Part shown: in pieces, positions 1 through 9,269 of the stretch
Position numbering within the stretch: position 1 is the first letter of the stretch
Layout: each line of letters begins with the position of its first letter
NCBI GenBank assembly: GCA_947177425.1
Contig: CAMWUN010000016.1
Coordinates: 1 to 64,000 of the forward strand
Length of the DNA stretch: 64,000 nucleotides
Direction: 5' to 3'
Source: an uncultured bacterium
GTDB taxonomy: Bacteria > Bacillota > Clostridia > Lachnospirales > Lachnospiraceae
Notes under the pieces: generated by a model
Told to the model about the DNA's origin: nothing
Seen by the model: the letters and a program-made list of their open reading frames with translations, nothing else
Database searches by the model: none
Made by a program: the position numbers and the translations under genes

Positions 1-261
1 AAATAGAAAAGACGGTATCACGGACAGCCGGATTTAAGTGTACTGGGTAAACGAGAAGGGGGAAAGGAAAGACCGCAGCAAAGCTGCGGCGAAAAATTGG
101 CTAACGGTAAAGACATAATAATGAATAATAAAAAACGAAATATAGAATATTTTGGAAGTGTACGCAAGTGTGGAGAAGGGCGATGTCCTTACCGCTAAGC
201 AGATCAAAGAACTTCAAAAACGCAATGTACAGTAAAATATCAGCCGCAAAGCCTAAATCTG

Positions 262-351
262 GCTGTCGCCGCACAGACAATGGTAAATGCACCAACCACC
301 TGCAGCAGTTTTCTTAGGATGACCCTAATCTCGTCTGGGTCAGCGATATCA
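262..351 (+). pseudogene. Probable IS3-like transposase (integrase core) remnant
   Basis: Frame reads KPKSGCRRTDNGKCTNHLQQFS*DDPNLVWVSDIM*; the 'PNLVWVSDI' string resembles the rve-domain 'PNxxWVTDITY' motif of IS3-family transposases; in-frame stop and truncation. Confidence 0.4.
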
Positions 352-352
352 T

Positions 353-410
353 GTAAGCGTTAAATAAGATAGTGGATAGAAAAATAACCACTATCTTATT
401 TGACGCTTAC
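353..410. repeat. Strong inverted repeat (23-nt arms, 12-nt loop)
   Basis: gtaagcgttaaataagatagtgg ... ccactatcttatttgacgcttac; one mismatch in 23 bp. Confidence 0.8.
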
Positions 411-538
411 AGATTATCGACAGAAACTTTGGAACAGATTTTTCCACTTTATTATTAATAGGAATTATAGTTCCTGTTTGATTTTTGTTTGACATGGTAA
501 AATCATCCTATATAATTGTGACGAGGTGGTATCTATTT

Positions 539-720
539 TTGGCAGGAGCAGACGAAAAAAATATAGAAGAACTTAAGGAATTCATTAAAAAAACGCTGTA
601 ATTCTTTTTACAGGCGCAGGTATGACAGCACCAATCTTTCCAACATGGAAGGCATATATAGAACAGGTGGTATATCAAGAGGTATTTCTAAGTATGCTAA
701 TGTGTTTTCTAACAGTATAA
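539..720 (+). pseudogene. SIR2-like domain N-terminal fragment, frameshifted
   Basis: TTG start at 539 with GAGGTGG upstream gives LAGADEKNIEELKEFIKK; restoring one A in the 7-A run at 587-593 continues as NAVILFTGAGMTAPIFPTWKAYIEQV, with the SIR2 'GAG' nucleotide-binding signature; then truncated. Confidence 0.6.
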
Positions 721-735
721 TTGGTGCTGTCATAC
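620..735. repeat. Perfect 16-bp inverted repeat pair (620-635 / 720-735)
   Basis: gtatgacagcaccaat and its exact reverse complement attggtgctgtcatac, separated by 84 nt. Confidence 0.85.
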
Positions 736-1115
736 TATTTATCTTTTTTTGATTGTTGGAAAAGCAGGCCGGTTTATTGCTCAAAAAATCAGACATAAAT
801 AGCATCTTGTAATGGATTATTTTTGAAAGAAGTGCAAATAAAGTGCGAAAGGAGAGCGTATTATGAATCCAAGTGGTTTTGGCGGTGGTCCAGTGAAATT
901 ATCGGAGGAACCTATAAAAAGTTAATGAAGAAAATGCCAAAATTATCAAAAGAAGCAGCAACAGTAATTGCTAAAAATTTATGTGTGGTTGAGTTTGCCA
1001 TACATAAGCAGCAAGAATAAAGGGAGATGGGCACGGAATGATTCTGCGATGGATGTATTTTGCGCTTATCTTTTTGTATAACTCTTTTTCAGAGACACGT
1101 AGATAGAATATGGTG

Positions 1116-1319
1116 TTAGTCAGTAAGTGGGGCGGTAAGGTGATAGAGCCAATAAACTAACTTCCTAATATCCTTGCTGCTATGGTAATCTTTGGTGCCT
1201 GTCACCATCAGCACTAAATTCATTAGCCGCCTGATAATATTTTCAATGTTTCGATAGGCAGTTGAGAAAAGTGCACTATACCTGTAGATATACTTGCTTG
1301 CCACTCCGAGATAAAACAC
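1116..1319 (-). pseudogene. Fragment of unknown gene, paralogous to the fragment at 1419-1719
   Basis: YIYRYSALFSTAYRNIENIIRRLMNLVLMVTGTKDYHSSKDIRKL aligns with YLNRYNTLFASAYRKAGELA*PLVNMLLGVSSTNYYHSNKAVKEL on the opposite strand. Confidence 0.45.
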
Positions 1320-1418
1320 ATATCACCGTTTGATAAAACTATGGACCCCAATGAACGTGTTCGGTTTATAAACAGGAATCTTCCCCATTCTGGTTATTGC
1401 AATCCTTAACAATACAAT

Positions 1419-1719
1419 TTGCAATTTCCGGAAATGCATAGTAGCTGTGTAAGCCATTACAAAGGGCGAGAGTCTAATTTTTTGACGGCTTCCCGCCAGA
1501 CATCTGCCGGGAAATACGAATTTGACATAGTTATATCAAATAGAGATATCATTTTTACCGCCCAATATTTAAACAGATATAATACCCTGTTTGCATCTGC
1601 GTACAGGAAAGCAGGGGAATTAGCGTAGCCATTAGTAAATATGCTGTTGGGGGTAAGCAGCACCAATTACTATCATAGCAATAAAGCTGTTAAAGAATTG
1701 AGGTTGCTGGCTGTTTGAG
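1419..1719 (+). pseudogene. Fragment of unknown gene with internal stop, paralogous to 1116-1319
   Basis: Same-frame continuation past the TAG at 1626-1628 matches the opposite-strand fragment. Confidence 0.4.
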
Positions 1720-2157
1720 AAACCAACCCATTTTCAAACTAACACTATAAATATTTAACGTAAATAAAATTAATATTGTTCATTTTGGGAGGAAAAGAGG
1801 TATGAAAATGTCGGATTTCCTGAAAAAAATTAAGGTTCATAATAATTTATGCTATATATATCGTCTCTATAGTAATGGCTTTTGTACTTTATTTGGTTAT
1901 GAAAAATTCTATTCCAAATATGAATGCAACAAATGTGATGAGGAAATTTTAAATTTTTAGAGACAGAGATATATAATGTAAATGTGTATATAGAAGATAA
2001 TAAGGGAAGCAATATTTGTAAAGTGCCGTTGAAGAAAAGTTGGTGTGAGCGATTAGGGGAAATCTTCACGGGTTATTGATTGCACCATATTTATGTAATA
2101 TGCAAAATATGATTAGAAATAGGTCAATTATATTTTACAAAAGAAAGGAGGAAATTC

Positions 2158-3264
2158 ATGTTTCAGTTTGATTCAAATTTAATTCAGGTAGAATTAGGAA
2201 ACAAGGCGATGCAGGTGTTTGCAACAAAAGACACCCGGGGGATATTAGACAAGCTTGTAGGACAGGCACCTCCCGGATGGGCGGATGATTTAATCCGGGA
2301 CACAAATTGGCTTAAGGACAAATTAGAACAGGAAGGAATCAAACTCCCAACGGTTCTGTTTGTCCCTTCGCCAGAACTTCCGCCTAATATGTTTCGGATT
2401 ACACTGGGGGTGGCCGTTGATAATTTTGATGCATATAAAGATAATTATCTGGCTGCATTGGAAGGGAAGGTCCGTGCTTATCAGATTCCCAGCCTTACAA
2501 AGGAAAGCGTTGGCGGACTGTTAAATGAATCCATTGGATATATGTTACAAAAAAGGTTCCAGGAGGCAATGGAAGTGTCCATGCAAGTATATTATCTGGG
2601 CTCTCTGGTGGAATATTCGACAGCAAGGGTTGCTTCCCTGCTTAATATGGCGGGAATCTGCCTGCTGAATGGCAAATGCGAGGAGGCTTATACAGCAGCC
2701 AGGCAGGCACAATTATTGGTGGAAAAGGGCGGTTTCTATGACCCATATTTAAAATTTTGTGCGCATAAGATGATTGCTAATGTTGCAGCACTAAATAAAA
2801 GTTATAAAGATAGTGCGGAACTTTTTTATCAGGCTTATCAGGATATTGAACCTTCGGGAGAAGAACGATATATCATAGACGCATTATATAATAAAGCGTC
2901 TGTATTGATGGAAATGAATTCATATAAAGAGTGCACGAATGTTCTGGATAAAATTGTTTCCTATATTAAGAACAGCGATGAGTATGATAAAGAAATTCTG
3001 CTTAAGCTTTATGAGATGCGTGCTTTTATAGGAGATTTCACTGCAGAAGAATTACAGGCAGGGCTGGATGATTTAAAGAGGGATTATGATGAACTTTCAA
3101 GAAGCTTTTTGCTTAAAGCACAGGACATGGTTCTTACGATTGTCTCCAAATGCGGCTCATGCTTGATTACTGCCTTTGCCGGAGCAGTTATGGGGGGAGT
3201 TAATGTAAGTCTGAATAATGTAAACGGAAGTAATATTATTGGTGTGGGGGTGAAAGTAAGTTGA
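2158..3264 (+). CDS. TPR-like helical repeat protein with C-terminal N/G/V-rich tail; putative defence sensor/partner
   Basis: 368 aa ORF with AAAGGAGG RBS; helical repeat pattern (YKDSAELFYQAYQDIEP...YNKASVLMEMNSYKECTNVLDKIV); tail GGVNVSLNNVNGSNIIGVGVKVS. Confidence 0.8.
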   Translation: MFQFDSNLIQVELGNKAMQVFATKDTRGILDKLVGQAPPGWADDLIRDTNWLKDKLEQEGIKLPTVLFVPSPELPPNMFRITLGVAVDNFDAYKDNYLAALEGKVRAYQIPSLTKESVGGLLNESIGYMLQKRFQEAMEVSMQVYYLGSLVEYSTARVASLLNMAGICLLNGKCEEAYTAARQAQLLVEKGGFYDPYLKFCAHKMIANVAALNKSYKDSAELFYQAYQDIEPSGEERYIIDALYNKASVLMEMNSYKECTNVLDKIVSYIKNSDEYDKEILLKLYEMRAFIGDFTAEELQAGLDDLKRDYDELSRSFLLKAQDMVLTIVSKCGSCLITAFAGAVMGGVNVSLNNVNGSNIIGVGVKVS

Positions 3265-3806
3265 TAAAGGTGGAACAGAATAACAAAAATGGAATGAACA
3301 TAAGTGGGAAATATGTAAATGTAAATACTGATGGGCATGAGCATACTAAAAAGATTAGCACGACAAAAGCTGAAAAAGCATTTCTGGATAATAAAAAGAT
3401 TTTTATTGTGCATGGACATGATGAAGTCTCAAAGTATAAGCTAAAAGACTATTTGCAGAATACCCTGCATTATCCGGAACCGGTTATTTTGTCTGAGGTT
3501 GCCAGTTGTGGAAGGACGATTATTGAAAGTTTTGAGGAGGAAACGGAAAATGCCGGACTTGTATTTGTTCTGCTGACACCGGATGATTTTATGAGTGATA
3601 CCAGTATGAGAGCACGTCAGAATGTCATATTTGAACTGGGGTACTTTATCGGAAGATTTGGAAGAAAAAGTGGAAGGGTAATTGTTTTACTGAAGGGAAT
3701 TGTGGATATTCCTTCTGACTTAAGTGGTATTCTCTACATTCACATTGATAATGGCATACAGGAGGCAGGAGAGGAAATTCGCAAAGCAATAAACGCTATA
3801 AAATAA
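3261..3806 (+). CDS. TIR-like (CAP12/Pycsar effector type, PF10137-like) putative NADase effector
   Basis: KIFIVHGHDE...GRTIIESFEEET...AGLVFVLLTPDD...RARQNVIFELGYFIGRFGRKSGRVIVLLKG...IPSDLSGILYI; TTG start overlaps the upstream stop (TTGA). Confidence 0.85.
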   Translation: MIKVEQNNKNGMNISGKYVNVNTDGHEHTKKISTTKAEKAFLDNKKIFIVHGHDEVSKYKLKDYLQNTLHYPEPVILSEVASCGRTIIESFEEETENAGLVFVLLTPDDFMSDTSMRARQNVIFELGYFIGRFGRKSGRVIVLLKGIVDIPSDLSGILYIHIDNGIQEAGEEIRKAINAIK

Positions 3807-3906
3807 TTTCTCTGCTACAAAATTGAAATGCAAAAAAGAGAGTAAGAGAATAGAACTTTTGATTAAATTGCATTTGGCAAGCTTATTGTGGTTAGAGTGG
3901 TACCTT

Positions 3907-3953
3907 AAAATCTCACAGTTCTTATACAATAATTATAAGTACTGTGGGATTTT
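3907..3953 (+). terminator. Hairpin terminator between TIR-like gene and TIR-propeller gene
   Basis: aaaatctcacagttcttata-caataat-tataagtactgtgggatttt. Confidence 0.6.
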
Positions 3954-3975
3954 ACATTAAGGGAAAGCATAAATT

Positions 3976-6651
3976 ATGGAAAATTGTACCTACAAATACG
4001 ACGCTTTCATTTCCTACCGCCACCACCCCAAGGACATGAAAGTGGCAAAAAAATTACAGAATTTATTAGAAGGCGACATCATCCCAGCGCAGTCAGGTAT
4101 TAAGAAAAGGAGGCTGCGCATATGCCGTGACGAAAATGAATTTTCAGTGGGAAGCAGTCTTGCTGAGGAAATTCGTGTAAAACTGAGGGAATCAAAATTT
4201 CTGATTTTTATTTGCGGAAGTAAGACAAAAGAATCCAAATATTGCATGGATGAAGTCAGATATTTTAAAGAAATACATAATGGCAGGCTGGACAGGGTGC
4301 TGATTTTATTGGTGGAAGACGATCCAGACAAAGTGCTGCCGGAAGAACTGACTTATGAAATGCGGGAAATACAGAAGCCGGATGGAAGCATATGCCTGGA
4401 AAAGCATAGTGTTGAACCGCTTTACTGTAATATCTGGGCGGAAAGCGAAAAGGAGAGTATGCGGCTCCTTAAGAACGAATTTTTAAGGATTGCGGCGCCG
4501 CTTTTGGGGTGCGGTTATGATGATCTTTTCCAACGGTATTTAAAGCGCAGGATGAGAAGGAGAGTAACGGGAATGGCTGTCTGCATGGCGGTTATTTCAA
4601 TTATTGGCGTTTTATCCTATGCCGCATGGGTTTCAAGGAGGGCCCAGGCATTGGTATATGAATATACGGCAAAGGATTGTGTAGAGAACGGCGAATGGTC
4701 ACAAGCGCTTATGTATTATGGAAAAGCACTGGAACTTGATCCGGCACGGAAGTCATCGCAGATGGGAGCCATGATTTTACTGCAGCAGCATATATGGCCT
4801 TATCTGGAGGCAGAGGAAGAGTGTATGGGGATTTGCGGAAACAGGATTTACACTATTTTCTATCAGGGGGAGGATAGGGAATCCTGTGAGCATAGCTGTG
4901 TATCAGTGACGCCGTCCGGGAATTATATGCTTTGGGGGAATATAAGAGGTGATTACATAGTTACTAATGGTGAGGGAGAGCCTCTTTACACGTTGGATGG
5001 AAAGGGAAGTGCCGGTAATGACGGGACGGCATCCGGCTGGGTTTTTTATAATCCGGGGGACAAAGTGTTTACCTTTCACTGGCCGGAGAGACAGCAGGAG
5101 TATGAATTGCACTGGCCAAAGGAATGCAGCAGTCTCTTGGAACACCCCAGTGCCTGTATATTAGCCGGAATGCAGGCAGTTGTCAATGATAACCAGAACT
5201 TATATGTATATGAATTAGACGTACATACAAATCAGGAAATTATGCGTATTTCTTTAGACAGTATTTTTGGAAAGCGGCCTGCGGTCAGTGGAGAGGAAGA
5301 ATGGGAAGAAACGGACAGGCAGGAAATGTGGTCATCTGCAGACGGGCGGATTTTGGCGGTCAGTGAAGTTGTGGTGCGGGGAGAGAATCGTAATATGACT
5401 GTCTGTTCAAAGACGGCTTTGTTTGATACGGAAGAGATGGAACTGCTGGCTGTAATTGCAAATGACCAGTATGCGCTTGAAAAGGTGGTGTTCAGTGAGG
5501 ATGGAGAGTATTTTTCCCTTCTGTATAATAACAATATCAGCAATTTCGTGGCGCCGGGAGGGCTGGCCTGTGTTTATACCAGGGATGGGAAGGAAGCAAT
5601 GCGGACGGATACCGGTTATTCTTTTATTCCAAGGGATGCTGTTTTCAGCGGCAACTCGTTTCTTGTATGGGATTACACTACCATACATTTTTGGGATATA
5701 GCTAGTGGGCAGGAGTATGCAGTTCCGATTACCACACCTGAAGCTATTCAGGGGGTGTTGAAGTTGGAAGACGGGCGTTATGCAGTTGAGTGGCTTTTGG
5801 ATGTGCATTATTATAATCTGGCCAGCTTTGGTGAAGAGAAATTGACGGTTCCATCTTATGATGAAGTTGCAGCGCAGGCAGATATGCCGTTGGATGAGCC
5901 GTGCCTGGTCACGGACAGTCTGTATGTTTATCTGCAGGATGACGGTTCGGTTGCTTTAAGTGATGAAGAGGGCAATCTTTATGATGTGTTTTCTTTTAAA
6001 GATGAATATATGCAGGAAATAATTTCTGTTTTTTATATTCCATCCGTGGAAACATTGTTTTTTGTTGATGCGAAGGATAGCCTGTATGGTATTCCGGTTT
6101 TGACAGATAAAAAGCAGTTTATGGATGTGGAGGAGACATGCATTGCCTCTTTTGTTGGCAGCGTGTGCGGCGCAAAGGACGGGGTACTTGTATGGTGTTA
6201 TCTGACGAATTCAGTCCGGTATTACACAAGGGATATTTTTGACCGCTTTCCACAGTATCTTGTCTGGGAGGCTATGCAGGAAAACACAGGCGTTTTTCTG
6301 GGGATGTGCGACAATGATAAATACGCCGTGTTTGTCGTGCAGAATGAAAAAAATGAAAAATTCATTGCCGAAATTAGGGATATGAAAACAGGTAAATACA
6401 TAAATGAATTTACGCTGGATGATGAGTTTGGGATTGACGCAATGCTGTTTGACGAGGATGGGAATCTTTCATATTTATATGGGGAAAAGTGGTCAAGCCT
6501 AAAGATAGATGCCCCTTTGCCGGACCGAAGGACTGTCCGGCAGGTAATCAGCCTTTCGGGGCATACGCTGGATGAAAATCAGGTTGTTATATCCAATGAT
6601 GCAATTGTGAAATTGGATGGTTTTGGAAACTGGTCAAATGTGTTTAAATAA
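3976..6651 (+). CDS. TIR domain - TM helix - beta-propeller-like protein
   Basis: N-term YDAFISYRHHPKD...LFIFICGSKTKESKYCMDEVRYF (CxxE) TIR; TM VTGMAVCMAVISIIGVLSYAAWV; a TPR-like unit; C-term repeats of the VFSEDGEYFSLLY / VWDYTTIHFWDIASG type. Confidence 0.85.
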   Translation: MENCTYKYDAFISYRHHPKDMKVAKKLQNLLEGDIIPAQSGIKKRRLRICRDENEFSVGSSLAEEIRVKLRESKFLIFICGSKTKESKYCMDEVRYFKEIHNGRLDRVLILLVEDDPDKVLPEELTYEMREIQKPDGSICLEKHSVEPLYCNIWAESEKESMRLLKNEFLRIAAPLLGCGYDDLFQRYLKRRMRRRVTGMAVCMAVISIIGVLSYAAWVSRRAQALVYEYTAKDCVENGEWSQALMYYGKALELDPARKSSQMGAMILLQQHIWPYLEAEEECMGICGNRIYTIFYQGEDRESCEHSCVSVTPSGNYMLWGNIRGDYIVTNGEGEPLYTLDGKGSAGNDGTASGWVFYNPGDKVFTFHWPERQQEYELHWPKECSSLLEHPSACILAGMQAVVNDNQNLYVYELDVHTNQEIMRISLDSIFGKRPAVSGEEEWEETDRQEMWSSADGRILAVSEVVVRGENRNMTVCSKTALFDTEEMELLAVIANDQYALEKVVFSEDGEYFSLLYNNNISNFVAPGGLACVYTRDGKEAMRTDTGYSFIPRDAVFSGNSFLVWDYTTIHFWDIASGQEYAVPITTPEAIQGVLKLEDGRYAVEWLLDVHYYNLASFGEEKLTVPSYDEVAAQADMPLDEPCLVTDSLYVYLQDDGSVALSDEEGNLYDVFSFKDEYMQEIISVFYIPSVETLFFVDAKDSLYGIPVLTDKKQFMDVEETCIASFVGSVCGAKDGVLVWCYLTNSVRYYTRDIFDRFPQYLVWEAMQENTGVFLGMCDNDKYAVFVVQNEKNEKFIAEIRDMKTGKYINEFTLDDEFGIDAMLFDEDGNLSYLYGEKWSSLKIDAPLPDRRTVRQVISLSGHTLDENQVVISNDAIVKLDGFGNWSNVFK

Positions 6652-6682
6652 AATAACCTAAAATACTGACAGGAAAAGGCAG

Positions 6683-7636
6683 TCAGGAAAAATCTTCAAA
6701 ATATCTTTGTATGTCTGAAATTAGCTGATTTGTCCGTGCCTTTTTCCCCACGGTATTGAGATGGTATTCTGTATTTAAAAAATAATTTTCAGGGTAAAAA
6801 TAATCTATAAAATCGGAAATTACCGGCGCATTAAGCTTCTCCTCTAATTCCTTCTGAAATTCCATATATAAACCAGCTTCCGGTGTAGAGTCAATTTGAG
6901 TAATCGGATATCCGGCAATAAGCAGTGTTGCACCTCTTTCTTTCAAATAGATGTTGAGTTCATTTAACCGGTCACAAACGTTATCGGAAATTTGCGGCAC
7001 AAAGATATCCCCATCTTTAAATACATATTCCTGTCCATTATCTGCCCATTCGATGTCTCCATATTCGTTAAAAGCAGCTCTGCTGTATACACCCTCATCC
7101 ATTTGGTTCCCGCTATCAGTAAGCCAGAGAGCAATACACTTTTTCAGATATACAGGATAAGATTTAAGCATGGGAAGATAATCTTCTTTCCGGAGTATTT
7201 TCCAGAGGGACGGATGGTTTTCCAAAGTAATCCAGGCCAGTTCTTTATTTTTAAGCTGACCGTCGTCGGAGTAGCTGCAATGGCAGATGATGTATATATC
7301 CCCTTCGGTTACGTTGAGTCTGGTCATTTCCTCATGAAATGCATTGCCTAATCCTCCGTGGAGCCCCATATTTACCACAGGCATGCCAAAAGCTTCCTCT
7401 ATTTTTTCAGAGTCAATACCGAAAGCCAGATTAGAATCTCCGATTAAGACAATTTTGGGCTCATGAATGTTTTCCAGTCTTTGCACCTTATCGATTAAAG
7501 ACGCCTGGTAATTTCCCAAATACTGAGGTGATAAATGTAAAAGAAATCCTGCAGTAATCCCCAAAAAGAGTAGTAATTTCAAAATAAATTTCCATATTTC
7601 CTTAAAATTGGAAGTAGATAAATTGTGTCTGCCCAT
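6683..7636 (-). CDS. SGNH/DltD-like protein, partner of MBOAT
   Basis: N-terminal TM, IVLIGDSNLAFGIDSEKIEEAFG motif, C-terminal NTEYHLNTVG; start set at MGRHNLS (ORF extends to 7678). Confidence 0.75.
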   Translation of the reverse strand: MGRHNLSTSNFKEIWKFILKLLLFLGITAGFLLHLSPQYLGNYQASLIDKVQRLENIHEPKIVLIGDSNLAFGIDSEKIEEAFGMPVVNMGLHGGLGNAFHEEMTRLNVTEGDIYIICHCSYSDDGQLKNKELAWITLENHPSLWKILRKEDYLPMLKSYPVYLKKCIALWLTDSGNQMDEGVYSRAAFNEYGDIEWADNGQEYVFKDGDIFVPQISDNVCDRLNELNIYLKERGATLLIAGYPITQIDSTPEAGLYMEFQKELEEKLNAPVISDFIDYFYPENYFLNTEYHLNTVGKKARTNQLISDIQRYFEDFS

Positions 7637-9095
7637 TTCCCGTTCCAAACGCTCCAAATACAAGTATTGTGAATACAAGTGCTAAGTAGATAAACCAGCG
7701 GTAAACTATCTGCTGGCGCAGGATGGCTTTTTTCCAGTCCAGTCCTTTATATTGAAAATAATCTGTAATTAAAATCATAATCAGTGAAGCCAGTATGGTC
7801 AAAAGAACTGTATAGCTTCCAAATATCGACCAGCAAGATTCGCTGAGTATATAGGCTGGGTGAAAATCCCTGCATATTGCCTGCTGGATGCGGAATGCCT
7901 GTTTTAATCCTCCGGCCCGAAAATAAATCCAGGCATAATCGACCAGAAGAAAGGTTACAAATCTTGAAAGGATCTTCCAGCCAGGTGCTGATGTATCAAT
8001 TTTTAATTTGCCAATAATCTTCTTACCGGTATTTTGAAATATATCATACAGAACCAGATACAGACCGTTTATTCCTCCCCACAAAACAAACGCCCAGGAA
8101 GCGCCGTGCCAAAGTCCTGATGCCAGGAAAACTATCAATGTGTTTACATATTTCCGAAACGTGCCCTTGCGGTTTCCACCAAGAGGTATATAGAGGTAGT
8201 CAGTAAAAAAAGAAGTCAGGGATATGTGCCAGTTTCTCCAAAATTCTTTTATATTTCCTGCAAGATAGGGCGCCCTGAAATTTTCCTGCAGATGAAAGCC
8301 TAATATTTTGGCGCTGCCTATTGCAATTTGTGTATACCCATGAAAATCACAATAGATTTGGAAGGCGAACAATATCATACACATCACAATGATCATTCCA
8401 TGATATTTTTCATAATCCAGGAAAATGGGGTCGATAATATGGGCAATGTTGTCTGCAACAACCATTTTCAAAAATAAGCCATAAGCCATTGTAAAAAGCC
8501 CTTGTCTGGCATTTTCCACATTGAAATGTGTCGGCTTATTTATTTGCCGGAGAAGGTTGGTGGAGCGTTCTATGGGCCCGGCAACCAACTGTGGGAAAAA
8601 AGAGACAAACAAAGCATATTTACCAAAATTCTTTTCTGCTTTTATGTGGCCCCGGTACACATCAATGATATATCCCAATGACTGGAAGGTATAAAAAGAA
8701 ATACCCACCGGAAGTAACATATCGAATTCAGGGTTATTTAACTGTATCCCTATTTTCCCAAAGAAAAACTGCAGACTGCTGAATGCAAAATCAAAATATT
8801 TAAAGAAAAATAAAATCCCCAGATTAACAATGACACAAAGGGACAGATATAATTTATCAATCCGACGCTTTTGAACCGCGTCCCACGAACTGCCGCTGTA
8901 TTGGAGAAGCAGGCCGCACAGATAGGTGGCAGTTGTTGAAAACAAAATAAGCAGTGCATATCTGGCATTCCAGCACATGTAAAAATAATAGCTTGAAATA
9001 AGCAGCCAGATATAACGGATCTTTTGCGGAATTAAAAAGTATATGAGTACAACAATTGGAAAGAATATCAAAAAGTCCAGTGAATTAAATGCCAT
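7602..9095 (-). CDS. MBOAT family O-acyltransferase (AlgI/DltB-like)
   Basis: LPVGISFYTFQSLGYIIDVYRG, LVAGPIERSTNLLRQ, FWRNWHISLTSFFTDYLYIPLGGNRKG, GLWHGASWAFVLWG. Confidence 0.95.
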   Translation of the reverse strand: MAFNSLDFLIFFPIVVLIYFLIPQKIRYIWLLISSYYFYMCWNARYALLILFSTTATYLCGLLLQYSGSSWDAVQKRRIDKLYLSLCVIVNLGILFFFKYFDFAFSSLQFFFGKIGIQLNNPEFDMLLPVGISFYTFQSLGYIIDVYRGHIKAEKNFGKYALFVSFFPQLVAGPIERSTNLLRQINKPTHFNVENARQGLFTMAYGLFLKMVVADNIAHIIDPIFLDYEKYHGMIIVMCMILFAFQIYCDFHGYTQIAIGSAKILGFHLQENFRAPYLAGNIKEFWRNWHISLTSFFTDYLYIPLGGNRKGTFRKYVNTLIVFLASGLWHGASWAFVLWGGINGLYLVLYDIFQNTGKKIIGKLKIDTSAPGWKILSRFVTFLLVDYAWIYFRAGGLKQAFRIQQAICRDFHPAYILSESCWSIFGSYTVLLTILASLIMILITDYFQYKGLDWKKAILRQQIVYRWFIYLALVFTILVFGAFGTGNGQTQFIYFQF

Positions 9096-9269
9096 ATACC
9101 ATTGCTCCTTTCACAGAAAAGACGGTGGGAATTTCTGCCCAGGTCATACTTCTGTTCATCATAATTATATCCTTTTAGAGAAATTTGTCCAGACGCAAAT
9201 AATTAAAAAAAATGTCCTGTCAAAGGACATATATTTGCCAGTAATATAATAGAATATTCGTGTCAGAAA

